Of a stretch of DNA of 22,245 bases, positions 1 to 7,372 are shown piece by piece (positions within the stretch are counted from its first letter, which is position 1; every line of letters begins with the position of its first letter). The notes under the pieces are model-generated. The model ran no database searches, had not been told where the DNA came from, and saw only the letters and a program-made list of their open reading frames with translations. Origin of the DNA: Candidatus Apopatocola equi (GTDB lineage Bacteria > Bacillota > Clostridia > Oscillospirales > Oscillospiraceae); the NCBI GenBank assembly GCA_018065965.1, contig JAGHSH010000206.1, positions 1-22,245 on the forward strand, read 5' to 3'. Position numbers and translations under genes: made by a program.

Positions 1-1
1 C

Positions 2-784
2 GGCCTTACGGAAACCATCTCGCTGGAGAACGGCAGCCCGCCCTTCAGCGCCGAAACGGTGAATCTTGAGGACAGCACCGTGCCATGGACGAGCAGCAGC
101 CCCAAGCTCGCCACCGTGGACGAAAACGGCGTGCTCACGCCCGTAAAGGCCGGAACCGTGAAGCTCACCGCCACGGGAGCGGATAAAAAGACCAAGGCGA
201 CCGTTACCGTGAAGATCATCTCCGTGCCCGATCACATCAGAGTATCCTCCAAGACCGGAAGCGATGTGTTGGCTGCGACTAAGAAGCTCACGCTCCAGAC
301 GGCTTTCCTGGATAAAAACGGGGAGGTCATGAAGCCCACTTCCACCAAGCTCAGCTGGACGGTCTCCGATCCTGCTCTGGCTACCGTGAAGAATGGCGTC
401 GTCACCGCTGCCAAGACCATTACCGAGCCCACCTGCGTTACTGTCACCGCTGTCACCACCGACGGCAGCGAGAGAAGCGACAGCATCGACATTATGCTCT
501 ATCCCCTTGTCAAGACCGTGAAGCTCTATCGGGACGGCGTGGAGGTCACCGGCAAAAAGGCCAAGGTGTATGTTGGCCAGAGCCTGCAGCTCAGCGCCGC
601 CGCTGACCCCTTCAACGCCTATCAGGGCGTTAGCTGGAAGAGCAGCAACGCTAAGCTGGCCACGGTGGATGAAAACGGCCTTGTGACGATCCTTGCCAAG
701 GGCAGCGTTACGATCACCGCCACTGCCGCCGACGGCAGCGGGAAAACAGCCAGATATATTCTGAGTGTCCTGCCCTTTGTCTGA
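2..784 (+). CDS. Big_2 (bacterial Ig-like) surface protein, C-terminal part
   Basis: The frame is open from the left edge, so the real start lies outside the window; 260 residues are visible, ending in TGA at 782-784. Three bacterial Ig-like group 2 modules can be read, at about residues 1-72, 74-168 and 168-258. Two of them carry the typical W-S/T-S-S-x-x-K-L-A-T-V-D-E-N-G pattern followed by G-x-V-x-(I/L)-T-A. Big_2 modules are beta-sandwich spacers or adhesive domains in secreted or cell-wall proteins. No LPXTG motif, SLH domain or C-terminal membrane segment is seen, so any anchoring signal must be upstream or absent. The protein ends just after the last module. Codon use favours AAG, ACC and GCC, as in highly expressed surface proteins. 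The ligand and role are unknown. The family call is secure, the function is not. Confidence 0.85.
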   Translation, partial: GLTETISLENGSPPFSAETVNLEDSTVPWTSSSPKLATVDENGVLTPVKAGTVKLTATGADKKTKATVTVKIISVPDHIRVSSKTGSDVLAATKKLTLQTAFLDKNGEVMKPTSTKLSWTVSDPALATVKNGVVTAAKTITEPTCVTVTAVTTDGSERSDSIDIMLYPLVKTVKLYRDGVEVTGKKAKVYVGQSLQLSAAADPFNAYQGVSWKSSNAKLATVDENGLVTILAKGSVTITATAADGSGKTARYILSVLPFV

Positions 785-795
785 GCCGGAACACC

Positions 796-848
796 AATGA
801 AAGGGTTCTTTGCAGAATTTTCGTTTTGCAGAGAACCCTGTTTTCATT
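796..848 (+). terminator. Rho-independent terminator after the Big_2 gene
   Basis: A long imperfect stem pairs AATGAAA and GGGTTCT with AGAACCC and TTTTCATT, and the inner TGCA arms pair with each other. It starts 12 bases after the stop codon and is followed by GTTTTC. It resembles the hairpins at 7328-7372 and 12186-12228. Confidence 0.8.
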
Positions 849-1038
849 AGCGCTGCCGCTGCGCTGTGCGGTGCCCGGCATTCAGCCCTTTCCCCGCAGC
901 GTGCAAAACAGACACGAAAAATGCTTTTCCTGCAAATTTTAGCTTTGCAGCGGACTTGCTTGGTATAAAAGATAAAATGTGTACGAAAAATGTCGGAAAA
1001 AATTCACAATTATTCCCGTTTTCGCCCCGCTGCATCCA

Positions 1039-1067
1039 TTGACCTTTGAGCGCGGAAAGGGTATAAT
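1039..1067 (+). promoter_or_regulatory. Sigma-A promoter of the M23 peptidase gene
   Basis: TTGACC at 1039-1044 and TATAAT at 1062-1067 are separated by 17 bases, close to the housekeeping consensus. Transcription would begin near 1074, leaving a leader of about 25 bases that carries the AGAAGG ribosome binding site. Confidence 0.85.
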
Positions 1068-1099
1068 AGGGCACAGCATTTTAGAGAAGGACAGGTACC

Positions 1100-2356
1100 A
1101 TGACAAAGCATTTTCATTTCCGCAGACTCTTCGCCCTTGCCGCCGGAATGGCGCTCCTGCTTGCGCTGACCCTGCCGGCAATGGCGGTTTCCCAATATGA
1201 CATCGATCAGCTTGCCCTGCGCCGTCAGGCGCTGGCGGAGCAGGCTGCCGAGCAGGCCGCACGCATCGATAAGCTGAACGCCGAGTCCGCCCTTTTTGCG
1301 GACAGAAAGCTGGCTCTTGACCAGTGCATCGAAACCAACCGGCAGGAGATCGAGCTGCTCAACGAGCAGATCAAGCTCTACAATCAGATGCTGGAGGAAA
1401 AGAGCGGCGAGCTCAACGAAGCCATTTACGCCGAGGAGCAGCAGAATCAGGCTCTCCGCACCCGTATGCGCGCCATGGAGGAGACCACCGATATGAGCTA
1501 TCTGAGCGTGCTGCTGGAGAGCAACAGCCTCTCCGAGCTGCTCAGCCGCATTGCCGACATCAACGACATTACCCGCTACGACCGGGAGCTGCAGGAAAGC
1601 TATCGGCAGGCCCGCAGCAACAAGGCGCAGATCACCCGGGAATATCAGGACATGCTCACCGAGCAGCAGAGCATCCAGTCGGAGCTGGCTGCCCGTCAGA
1701 GCTATCTGGATGGGCAGATCGAGGCTGCCCAGCTGCTGATGGAGAGTCTCAGCGAGGACAGCGAAAACGCACTGGCCGAGTATGCGGCCATCGATGCGGC
1801 GCTGGATGCCGCCGATGTGGAGATCCAGCAGATGATCGTGGCGCTGCAGCAGCAGTATGCTGCCCAGCGGGTACAGGCCGCAGCCGCCTCCGGCGGCAGC
1901 GGGAGCGGCGTGGGTGCCTCCACGGGCTCCGGCGTGGTGTCTGTGGGCGATCTGATCTGGCCTCTGCCCTCCAGCAGTCTGGTCACCTCCCAGTTCGGCA
2001 ACCGTGATCAGCCCACCGCAGGCGCTTCCACCAACCATCAGGGTCTGGACATCAACGCCAACGAGGGCGACCGTGTGATCTCCGCAGCCGGAGGCACCGT
2101 GATCAGCGCCGGTCAGCTGGGCGGTTACGGCAACTGCGTGATCGTGGATCACGGCAACGGCGTGCAGACCGTTTATGCCCACCTCTCCTCCGTGAATGTG
2201 AGCGTGGGACAGAGTGTGGGACAGGGCGATACCCTCGGCGGAGCCGGAGCCACCGGCATCGCCACGGGCAACCATCTGCACTACGAGGTTCGCGCCAACG
2301 GTGTGAACACCGATCCCTCCCAGTATTATTCCGACTATTCCGTGTGGGGCGGCTGA
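1100..2356 (+). CDS. Secreted murein hydrolase/activator: coiled coil plus M23 peptidase
   Basis: This 418-residue protein starts at ATG 1100, ten bases after AGAAGG. Residues 1-29 are a signal peptide: basic HFHFRR, then a hydrophobic core ending in AMA. Residues 35-260 are rich in E, Q, A and L and form a long coiled coil as in EnvC/CwlO-type proteins. A Gly/Ser linker (about 264-280) leads to the M23 (LytM) domain at about 290-410. The zinc ligands and catalytic residues are visible: H313 and D317 in NHQGLD, H361 in YAHLS, and H392/H394 in NHLHYE. All are present, so it is probably an active peptidase cutting peptidoglycan cross-bridges, with the coiled coil placing or restraining it at the envelope. 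The strong promoter and its own terminator make it a single-gene unit. An FtsEX partnership is possible by family analogy, but no ftsEX is present here. Confidence 0.93.
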   Translation: MTKHFHFRRLFALAAGMALLLALTLPAMAVSQYDIDQLALRRQALAEQAAEQAARIDKLNAESALFADRKLALDQCIETNRQEIELLNEQIKLYNQMLEEKSGELNEAIYAEEQQNQALRTRMRAMEETTDMSYLSVLLESNSLSELLSRIADINDITRYDRELQESYRQARSNKAQITREYQDMLTEQQSIQSELAARQSYLDGQIEAAQLLMESLSEDSENALAEYAAIDAALDAADVEIQQMIVALQQQYAAQRVQAAAASGGSGSGVGASTGSGVVSVGDLIWPLPSSSLVTSQFGNRDQPTAGASTNHQGLDINANEGDRVISAAGGTVISAGQLGGYGNCVIVDHGNGVQTVYAHLSSVNVSVGQSVGQGDTLGGAGATGIATGNHLHYEVRANGVNTDPSQYYSDYSVWGG

Positions 2357-2384
2357 GACGCACGCAGTCCTCCCCACTTATCCG

Positions 2385-2415
2385 AAAAGGCTGTCAACTT
2401 TCTGACAGCCTTTTT
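2385..2415 (+). terminator. Terminator after the M23 peptidase gene
   Basis: AAAAGGCTGTCA pairs with TGACAGCCTTTTT across a short CTTTC-type loop, 29 bases after the stop codon. A TTG at 2414 lies inside its T-run, which argues against using that codon as the start of the next gene. Confidence 0.9.
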
Positions 2416-2440
2416 GCGGTATCAGAAAGAGAGCAGGGAA

Positions 2441-4696
2441 TTGAGTAAATCAAACCTATGGACAGCGGGCACGCTCCTGTCCCGGGGCTGGAGCCGGGAG
2501 CTCATGAAGGAGCTGCTGCCCAAGCCCCAATACCGGTATTTCTCCGGCCGTTCCACCCGCTGCTGGGATAAGGAGCAGGTGCTTGCGGCAGAGAAAAATG
2601 AAAAGTTTATCGCCTCGGCCGAGGCAAACCGGCAGCTGCGGGAGCAGGCGCGGGAGGAGAAAAAGGCTGCGTCCTCCGTCTGGCAGCAGCAGCTGGAGGC
2701 GGCAGCGGCGTTTCTCTCCGGGATATGGGAGGAGAGCGCCCTCCCCGATGACGACAGCGCCGTGCTGGCCCGCCGCTATCATGAGGGCGTGCTGGAGCTG
2801 CTGCCCGGCACACCCGCCTCGCAGCTTCGCGGCAGCGGACAGGCTGTGAGCTACCTGAGCAATTTCCTTGCGCTGGAGAAGGAACGGGCGGGAGAAAACA
2901 TCCCCGCCGTCCTCAAACGCTTGCCGCTGGCGCTCGTCTGGGCGGCGCAGAGCGGATATGAGAAGAAGGTGGGGGAATTCCGGGAACGCTACGCCGCCGT
3001 ACTCTATGCCGTGGCGGAGCGGACGCTCCGCGCCTTTACCACCGCCCAGCCGGAGGCCAGGGCGGGGGAGATGCTCCGCACCGAGGGCTTCCCCGGCCGG
3101 GAGCTGCTCAGCCATCCCCTCAGCTGGGTCTATTCCGTTTTCTATGTGCCCAGGGCCATCCGCTCCGATCTTTCCATGCTCATCGCCCTGAATCCCAAGG
3201 ACGAGTATCCCGAGGCCCGGCAGATGGCGCGGCATTTCATCCTTCATATCGGCGGCACCAACACGGGCAAAACCTATGCGGGCTTTCAGCGGCTCATGCA
3301 GGCCGACAGCGGCGTGTATCTGGCGCCCCTCCGGCTGCTGGCGCTGGAGGCGCAGGAGACCCTGCTGGACGCCCATGTCCTCTGCTCACTGACCACCGGC
3401 GAGGAAGAGGACGTGCAGGAGGGCGACACCCATGTGGCGGCCACCTGCGAAAAGCTGGATATGAAGCGCGACTGGGACGTGGCGGTGATCGATGAGTGCC
3501 AGATGATCGCCGATCCGGAGCGGGGCTATGCCTGGAGCCGGGCAATCCTGGGCGTGCTGGCTCCGGAGGTGCATCTCTGTGCCGCACCGGAGGCGGAAAA
3601 CATCCTGCTGCGGCTCATCTCAGCCTGCGGCGACAGCTATGAGATCATCCATCATGAGCGCAAGGCGCCCCTTGTGTGCATGAAGCACCCGGTGGACTAT
3701 ACCCAGCTGGAGCCGGGGGATGCGCTCATTACGTTCTCCAAGATCGGCGTTCTCTCGCTGGCGGAGGATCTTCGCTCCCACGGGAGAAAGCCTGCCATTA
3801 TCTACGGCGCCCTGCCCTACGCCACCCGCAGACGGCAGATGGAGGGCTTTCTGGACGGGGAGACCCGCTATGTGGTGTCGACCGACGCCATCGGCATGGG
3901 ACTGAACCTGCCCATCCGCCGGGTGATCTTTACCGAGACCCGGAAGTTTGACGGCCGGGAGGTGCGGGATCTGACGCCCGCCGAGATCAGGCAGATCGCC
4001 GGTCGGGCGGGACGCTTCGGTATGTATGACAAGGGTTATGTGGGCGCGCCGGACGGTCTGGAGCTGATCCGTGCGGGACTGGAAACGCCGGTGCCGCCCA
4101 TCACACAGGCGGTGGTAGGCTTCTCTGAGCTGGTACTGCAGGTGGATTTCGATCTGCTGCAGGTGCTGGAGGAGTGGAACCGGCTGCCCACGGTGGAACC
4201 CTATGTGAAGCTGGACATCTCCCGCTATATCAAGCTCATCTCCAAACTCCGGGAGGAGGGCTTTACCCTCAGCCGGGAGCAGGAGCTCCGGGCCGCCAAC
4301 ATCCCCTTTGACGAGACCGACCCCGAGCTGCAGAAGCTCTTCAGCTTTTTCCTCTCCACCTGGGCCCGGGGCGAGGACCCCGATCAGCCCCGCCTGCCGG
4401 AGCGTAACGCGGGCAGCTACACCCTCCCGGAGCTGGAGGCGCACTGCCGGAAGCTGGATCTCTATTTCTCCTTTGCCAAGGCCTTCGGCACCGAGGTGGA
4501 TGTAGATGAGCTGAGCCGCGAGCGGGAGCAGGTGGCCGACTGGATCAACCAGATCCTGCTGCACAATCTGCGCAACAACATCCGCTTCTGCGCCCAGTGC
4601 GGCGGTGCGCTGCCCCTGCACTACAAGGGCAGACTTTGTCAGAGCTGCTTCCGGCGGAGCGGGAAGGGCTTCAGCTACGGGGGCAAAAGACGCTGA
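2441..4696 (+). CDS. SUV3-like superfamily 2 RNA helicase with C-terminal zinc ribbon
   Basis: From the TTG at 2441 this is 751 residues. The frame also contains a TTG at 2414, but that lies in the preceding terminator. AGAGAG and AGGGA sit just before 2441, though spacing is imperfect, so the start is uncertain. The N-terminus has an HTH-like stretch (TLLSRGWSRELMKELLPKP) and a charged helical region. Helicase motifs follow: Walker A GGTNTGKTY (271-279), Walker B DECQ (351-354), motif V STDAIGMGLNL (480-490) and motif VI QIAGRAGRFG (518-527). DAIGMGLNL and QIAGRAGRFG are hallmarks of the mitochondrial degradosome helicase Suv3. The C-terminus has a CxxC...CxxC zinc ribbon (C717, C720, C733, C736). 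Expected activity is ATP-driven 3'-5' unwinding of RNA, perhaps for decay; substrates and any nuclease partner are unknown. It heads a cluster with the Nudix gene and truA. Confidence 0.88.
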   Translation: MSKSNLWTAGTLLSRGWSRELMKELLPKPQYRYFSGRSTRCWDKEQVLAAEKNEKFIASAEANRQLREQAREEKKAASSVWQQQLEAAAAFLSGIWEESALPDDDSAVLARRYHEGVLELLPGTPASQLRGSGQAVSYLSNFLALEKERAGENIPAVLKRLPLALVWAAQSGYEKKVGEFRERYAAVLYAVAERTLRAFTTAQPEARAGEMLRTEGFPGRELLSHPLSWVYSVFYVPRAIRSDLSMLIALNPKDEYPEARQMARHFILHIGGTNTGKTYAGFQRLMQADSGVYLAPLRLLALEAQETLLDAHVLCSLTTGEEEDVQEGDTHVAATCEKLDMKRDWDVAVIDECQMIADPERGYAWSRAILGVLAPEVHLCAAPEAENILLRLISACGDSYEIIHHERKAPLVCMKHPVDYTQLEPGDALITFSKIGVLSLAEDLRSHGRKPAIIYGALPYATRRRQMEGFLDGETRYVVSTDAIGMGLNLPIRRVIFTETRKFDGREVRDLTPAEIRQIAGRAGRFGMYDKGYVGAPDGLELIRAGLETPVPPITQAVVGFSELVLQVDFDLLQVLEEWNRLPTVEPYVKLDISRYIKLISKLREEGFTLSREQELRAANIPFDETDPELQKLFSFFLSTWARGEDPDQPRLPERNAGSYTLPELEAHCRKLDLYFSFAKAFGTEVDVDELSREREQVADWINQILLHNLRNNIRFCAQCGGALPLHYKGRLCQSCFRRSGKGFSYGGKRR

Positions 4697-4719
4697 AGAG
4701 GCGAAAGAGAGGATAAATC

Positions 4720-5184
4720 ATGAAGCTGACTTCCCTCTGTTATCTGGAGCGGGACGGGCAGTATCTGATGCTCCACCGCACCAAAAAGGTCAATGACATC
4801 AATCACGATAAGTGGCTGGGCGTCGGCGGCAAGTTTGAGCGGGATGAAAGTCCCGAGGACTGTATGCGCCGGGAGGTTCTGGAGGAAACGGGCTTCACAG
4901 TGCTGCGCTGGCAGTTCCGGGGACTGGTGACCTTCGTGTCCGACGAGGCCGAAACCGAATATATGCACCTCTTTACCGTTTCCGACTGGAGCGGGGAGCA
5001 GCAGCTCTGCGACGAGGGTGAGCTGGCGTGGATCGACCGCCGGCAGCTCCGGGAGCTGACGCTCTGGGAGGGCGACAGAATCTTCCTGAAGCTGCTGGAG
5101 GACGGAGCGCCCTTCTTCTCTCTGAAGCTCCGCTATGAGGGCGAGCATCTGGCCGAGGCGGAGCTGAACGGGGTGAGGGTGTGA
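4720..5184 (+). CDS. Nudix hydrolase, MutT-like (8-oxo-dGTP diphosphatase type)
   Basis: This 154-residue protein starts at ATG 4720 behind AGAGAGGAT. A complete Nudix box is present: G37-x5-E43-x7-R51-E52-V-x-E55-E56-x-G58-F59, in WLGVGGKFERDESPEDCMRR and the residues just after. This motif binds divalent metal and cleaves nucleoside diphosphates linked to another group. The WLGVGGK context and the threonine-rich N-terminal strand fit the 8-oxo-dGTP diphosphatase/MutT branch, but substrates cannot be assigned from sequence alone. It lies 23 bases after the helicase gene and overlaps truA by four bases, so it is co-transcribed and probably translationally coupled. Length is typical of the family. 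Confidence 0.9.
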   Translation: MKLTSLCYLERDGQYLMLHRTKKVNDINHDKWLGVGGKFERDESPEDCMRREVLEETGFTVLRWQFRGLVTFVSDEAETEYMHLFTVSDWSGEQQLCDEGELAWIDRRQLRELTLWEGDRIFLKLLEDGAPFFSLKLRYEGEHLAEAELNGVRV

Positions 5185-5930
5185 AGAACTACCGTCTGGA
5201 GCTGAGCTATGAGGGCACCCGCTACCGGGGCTGGCAGCGGCAGGGCAACACCGCCGATTCCGTGGAGGAAAAGGTGAGCGGCGTTCTCTCCCGGATCCTG
5301 GGGGAGGAGATCGAGCTGCACGGCAGCGGCCGCACGGACGCGGGCGTCCATGCCCGCCGGCAGGTGGCCTCCTTCAAGACCGCCTCGCCCATGGAGAGCG
5401 GGGAGATCCTCACCGCCCTACGCCGCTACCTGCCCGAGGACATCGGGGCACTGTCGCTGCAGGAGGCCGACCCGCGCTTCCACGCCCGGCTGAGCGCCGC
5501 AGAGAAGGTCTATGGCTACCGCCTCCATGGGGGGGAGAGCCCCTGCGCGTTTGAGCGCCGCTGGGTCGGGCAGCTCCGCGAAAAGCTGGACACGGCCGCC
5601 ATGGAGCGGGCGGCGGCGCTGCTCTGCGGGCAGCATGACTATTCCTCCTTCCGCACCGGCCACAGCCGCAAGAGCGCCGTGCGCACGGTCAGCTCCATCG
5701 AGCTGCTTCCCCGGGGGGAGGAGCTGTGGCTGCGCTTCACGGGAGACGGCTTCCTCTATAATATGGTGCGCATCCTCACCGGCACGCTTGTGGAGGTGGG
5801 GCAGGGCAAACGCTCTGCGGAGAGCATGAGCGAGATTCTGGCAAAAAAAGACCGCGCGGCTGCCGGCGCTACGGCTCCCGCCCAGGGACTGACCCTCTGG
5901 GAAGTCCGTTACCCCAACAGAGAATCATAA
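5181..5930 (+). CDS. truA: tRNA pseudouridine(38-40) synthase TruA
   Basis: This 249-residue protein starts at GTG 5181, which overlaps the Nudix stop (GTGA) behind a purine-rich GGGGTGAGG site. The catalytic signature GSGRTDAGVHARRQVASF is at residues 48-65, with D53 the expected nucleophile of the family. The N-terminal KNYRLELSYEGTRYRGWQRQ strand and the FLYNMVRILTG motif near the C-terminus are also typical. TruA isomerises uridines 38, 39 and 40 in the anticodon arm of many tRNAs in the cytoplasm. Length is normal and no motif is missing. It shares a transcription unit with the Nudix and small membrane protein genes. Confidence 0.97.
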   Translation: MKNYRLELSYEGTRYRGWQRQGNTADSVEEKVSGVLSRILGEEIELHGSGRTDAGVHARRQVASFKTASPMESGEILTALRRYLPEDIGALSLQEADPRFHARLSAAEKVYGYRLHGGESPCAFERRWVGQLREKLDTAAMERAAALLCGQHDYSSFRTGHSRKSAVRTVSSIELLPRGEELWLRFTGDGFLYNMVRILTGTLVEVGQGKRSAESMSEILAKKDRAAAGATAPAQGLTLWEVRYPNRES

Positions 5931-5949
5931 CAGAACAGGAGATAGAACC

Positions 5950-6132
5950 ATGCTCGGAGATTTGATCGTTGAGTACAGAAGCATCTTTATCATTGTCTGC
6001 CTGCTGGTCACCGTTTACGGCTGCTACTGCCGTGCCTCGGCCAACAGCAAGGAGAAGGAAAAGCGGCTGAAGGGAACCATCGAGGCCGTTTGCGGAGCCA
6101 TCGGCCTGCTCATCGGCCTGCTGACAAAGTAA
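5950..6132 (+). CDS. Small membrane protein of unknown function, 60 residues
   Basis: ATG 5950 follows an AGGAGAT ribosome binding site with good spacing, and the gene sits 19 bases after truA. Two hydrophobic segments are visible, at about residues 10-25 (SIFIIVCLLVTVYGCY) and 45-58 (AVCGAIGLLIGLL). They are joined by a short, strongly basic and acidic hydrophilic stretch (NSKEKEKRLKG), as in a two-helix hairpin. Codon use matches the neighbours. The family was not recognised. The position between truA and azlC and the clear ribosome binding site make a real gene likely. A regulatory or accessory role for AzlCD would be speculation. Confidence 0.7.
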   Translation: MLGDLIVEYRSIFIIVCLLVTVYGCYCRASANSKEKEKRLKGTIEAVCGAIGLLIGLLTK

Positions 6133-6177
6133 AAGCCTGACAAAAGCGCGAAGAACACAGAGAGGACAAAGAGAAAA

Positions 6178-6882
6178 ATGAACAGCTTTACCCGAGGCGT
6201 GAAGGACGGCGTGCCCATCGCCCTCGGCTATCTGGCCGTCGCCGTTACATTGGGGATTGCGGCCAAAAATGCGGGACTGAGCATCCTGCAGGCAGTGATC
6301 GCCAGCCTGAGCAACAACGCCAGTGCGGGCGAGTTTGTGGGCTTTACGCTCATTGCCGCCCATGCGCCCATTCTGGAGCTGGTGCTCATGGAAGCGCTGA
6401 CCAACGCCCGCTATATGCTCATGAGCACGGCTCTCAGTCAGAAGCTCACGGCAAAGGTGAGCACCGCCCAGCGCCTGATGCTGGGTATGTGCGTCACCGA
6501 TGAGATCTTCGGCATTTCCGTGGCCTACGGTGATGAGCTGGATCCCCGCTACAGCTACGGCGCCTTTGCCATTGCCTGCCCGGCCTGGGCGCTGGGCACG
6601 CTCATCGGTGCGGTGCTGGGCAGCGTGCTGCCCCTGCGGGCGGTGAGCGCTCTGAGCGTGGGACTCTACGGTATGTTTATCGCCATCTTCATCCCGCCTG
6701 CCAAGGCAAACCCCGTGGTACTGGGAACGGTAGCGCTCTCTTTTGCGCTCAGCTGGCTCTTCAGCGCCGTGCCTCTGCTCGCCCGGCTCTCCACCGGCCT
6801 GACCACCATCCTGCTGACGGTGGTCATCTCCCTGCTGGCGGCGATCCTTTTCCCGGTAAAGGAGGAAGCGGAAAATGGCTAA
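6178..6882 (+). CDS. azlC: AzlC family branched-chain amino acid permease large subunit
   Basis: This 234-residue polytopic membrane protein has the conserved AzlC N-terminus: F-T-R-G-V-K-D-G-V-P-I-A-L-G-Y, then NNASAGEFVGF and a motif around TNARYMLMS. Some six or seven hydrophobic segments are visible. AzlC pairs with AzlD to export branched-chain amino acids or their analogues (YgaZH in Escherichia coli, AzlCD in Bacillus). AGAGAGGA lies about 12 bases before ATG 6178, which is slightly long. The azlD start lies inside the end of this gene (eight-base overlap), so the two are translationally coupled. No Lrp-type regulator such as AzlB is adjacent in this window. Confidence 0.95.
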   Translation: MNSFTRGVKDGVPIALGYLAVAVTLGIAAKNAGLSILQAVIASLSNNASAGEFVGFTLIAAHAPILELVLMEALTNARYMLMSTALSQKLTAKVSTAQRLMLGMCVTDEIFGISVAYGDELDPRYSYGAFAIACPAWALGTLIGAVLGSVLPLRAVSALSVGLYGMFIAIFIPPAKANPVVLGTVALSFALSWLFSAVPLLARLSTGLTTILLTVVISLLAAILFPVKEEAENG

Positions 6883-7180
6883 AACCTATCTCTACATCCT
6901 TACCATGGCGCTGACCACCTATGCCGTGCGGGTGCTGCCCCTGACGCTGATCCGTCGGGAGCTGAAAAGCCCCCTGCTGCGCTCCTTCCTTTACTACCTG
7001 CCCTATGTGACGCTGGCGGTGATGACCTTCCCCGGCATTCTCTCCGCCACCCAGACCCCCTGGAGCGCCCTGCTGGCGCTGGGCGCGGGCATTGTGCTGG
7101 CGTGGACGGGACGGAGCCTCTTCACGGTGAGCGTGTGCTGCTGTGTGGCGGTGTTTCTCAGCGAACTGATTCTGATATAA
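6875..7180 (+). CDS. azlD: AzlD family branched-chain amino acid transporter small subunit
   Basis: This 101-residue protein has four hydrophobic segments and the AzlD signature TTYAVRVLPLTLIRR near the N-terminus, followed by a conserved LPYVTLAVMTFPGIL stretch. AAAGGAGG at 6858-6865 is a strong ribosome binding site nine bases before ATG 6875. The gene overlaps azlC by eight bases. It is the small partner needed for AzlC-type export of branched-chain amino acids across the cytoplasmic membrane. A strong terminator begins at its stop codon, so it closes the cluster that starts with the helicase gene. Confidence 0.95.
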   Translation: MAKTYLYILTMALTTYAVRVLPLTLIRRELKSPLLRSFLYYLPYVTLAVMTFPGILSATQTPWSALLALGAGIVLAWTGRSLFTVSVCCCVAVFLSELILI

Positions 7181-7226
7181 AAAACAGGATCCATGCAGAA
7201 GTCGATGCTGCATGGGTCCTGTTTTT
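7180..7226 (+). terminator. Terminator closing the helicase-azlD cluster
   Basis: AAAAACAGGATCCATGCAG pairs with CTGCATGGGTCCTGTTTTT across an eight-base loop, forming a nearly perfect 19-base stem followed by a T-run. It starts at the last base of the azlD stop codon. Confidence 0.95.
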
Positions 7227-7258
7227 CATTTCATCTCTTTCTTCCACCGCCGGCGACG

Positions 7259-7372
7259 CATTCTTTCTGTCTTTCACGAAAAAGACAAGAAAGAATGGGG
7301 GGCTGAATGCCGGTCGCAGCACATGGGAAAAGGGTTAGCCGCAAAATGTAAAAATTTGCGGCTAACCCTTTT
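7259..7372 (-). repeat. Intergenic repeat copy 2: hairpin plus terminator stem
   Basis: Two inverted repeats are present. One is CATTCTTTCTGTCTTT/AAAGACAAGAAAGAATG (7259-7297). The other is the terminator stem at 7328-7372. Read on the minus strand, the order is terminator, CCGGCATTCAGCCC, then GTGAAAGACAGAAAGAATGC. The second block is shared with 875-888 and the third, with two mismatches, with 12231-12250. Confidence 0.65.
7328..7372 (-). terminator. Terminator of the sugar transferase-GT2-rmuC operon
   Basis: AAAAGGGTTAGCCGCAAA pairs with TTTGCGGCTAACCCTTTT across a nine-base loop. It has A- and T-runs at both ends, so it can act in both directions. The rmuC stop codon (7372-7374) touches it. 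It is well placed to end leftward transcription and to back up the azlD terminator. Confidence 0.92.

Larger units (their letters stand above)
785..1099. other. 315-base intergenic region
   Basis: This gap holds the terminator at 796-848 and a 14-base block at 875-888 (CCGGCATTCAGCCC) that recurs inverted at 7300-7313. A small TGCAAA/TTTGCA hairpin lies near 930-950, and the promoter of the M23 gene is at 1039-1067. A TGG-TATAAA extended -10-like site at 961-969 lacks a well-spaced -35. No reading frame with a ribosome binding site is seen. Confidence 0.6.

Noticed and set aside
961..969. TGG-TATAAA as an extra promoter before the M23 gene
   Set aside because: No -35 at 16-18 bases; the consensus promoter at 1039-1067 explains expression better.
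1010..2377. 455-codon minus-strand frame over the M23 gene
   Set aside because: It is a shadow of the peptidase gene, with low-complexity Gly/His/Ala text and no ribosome binding site.
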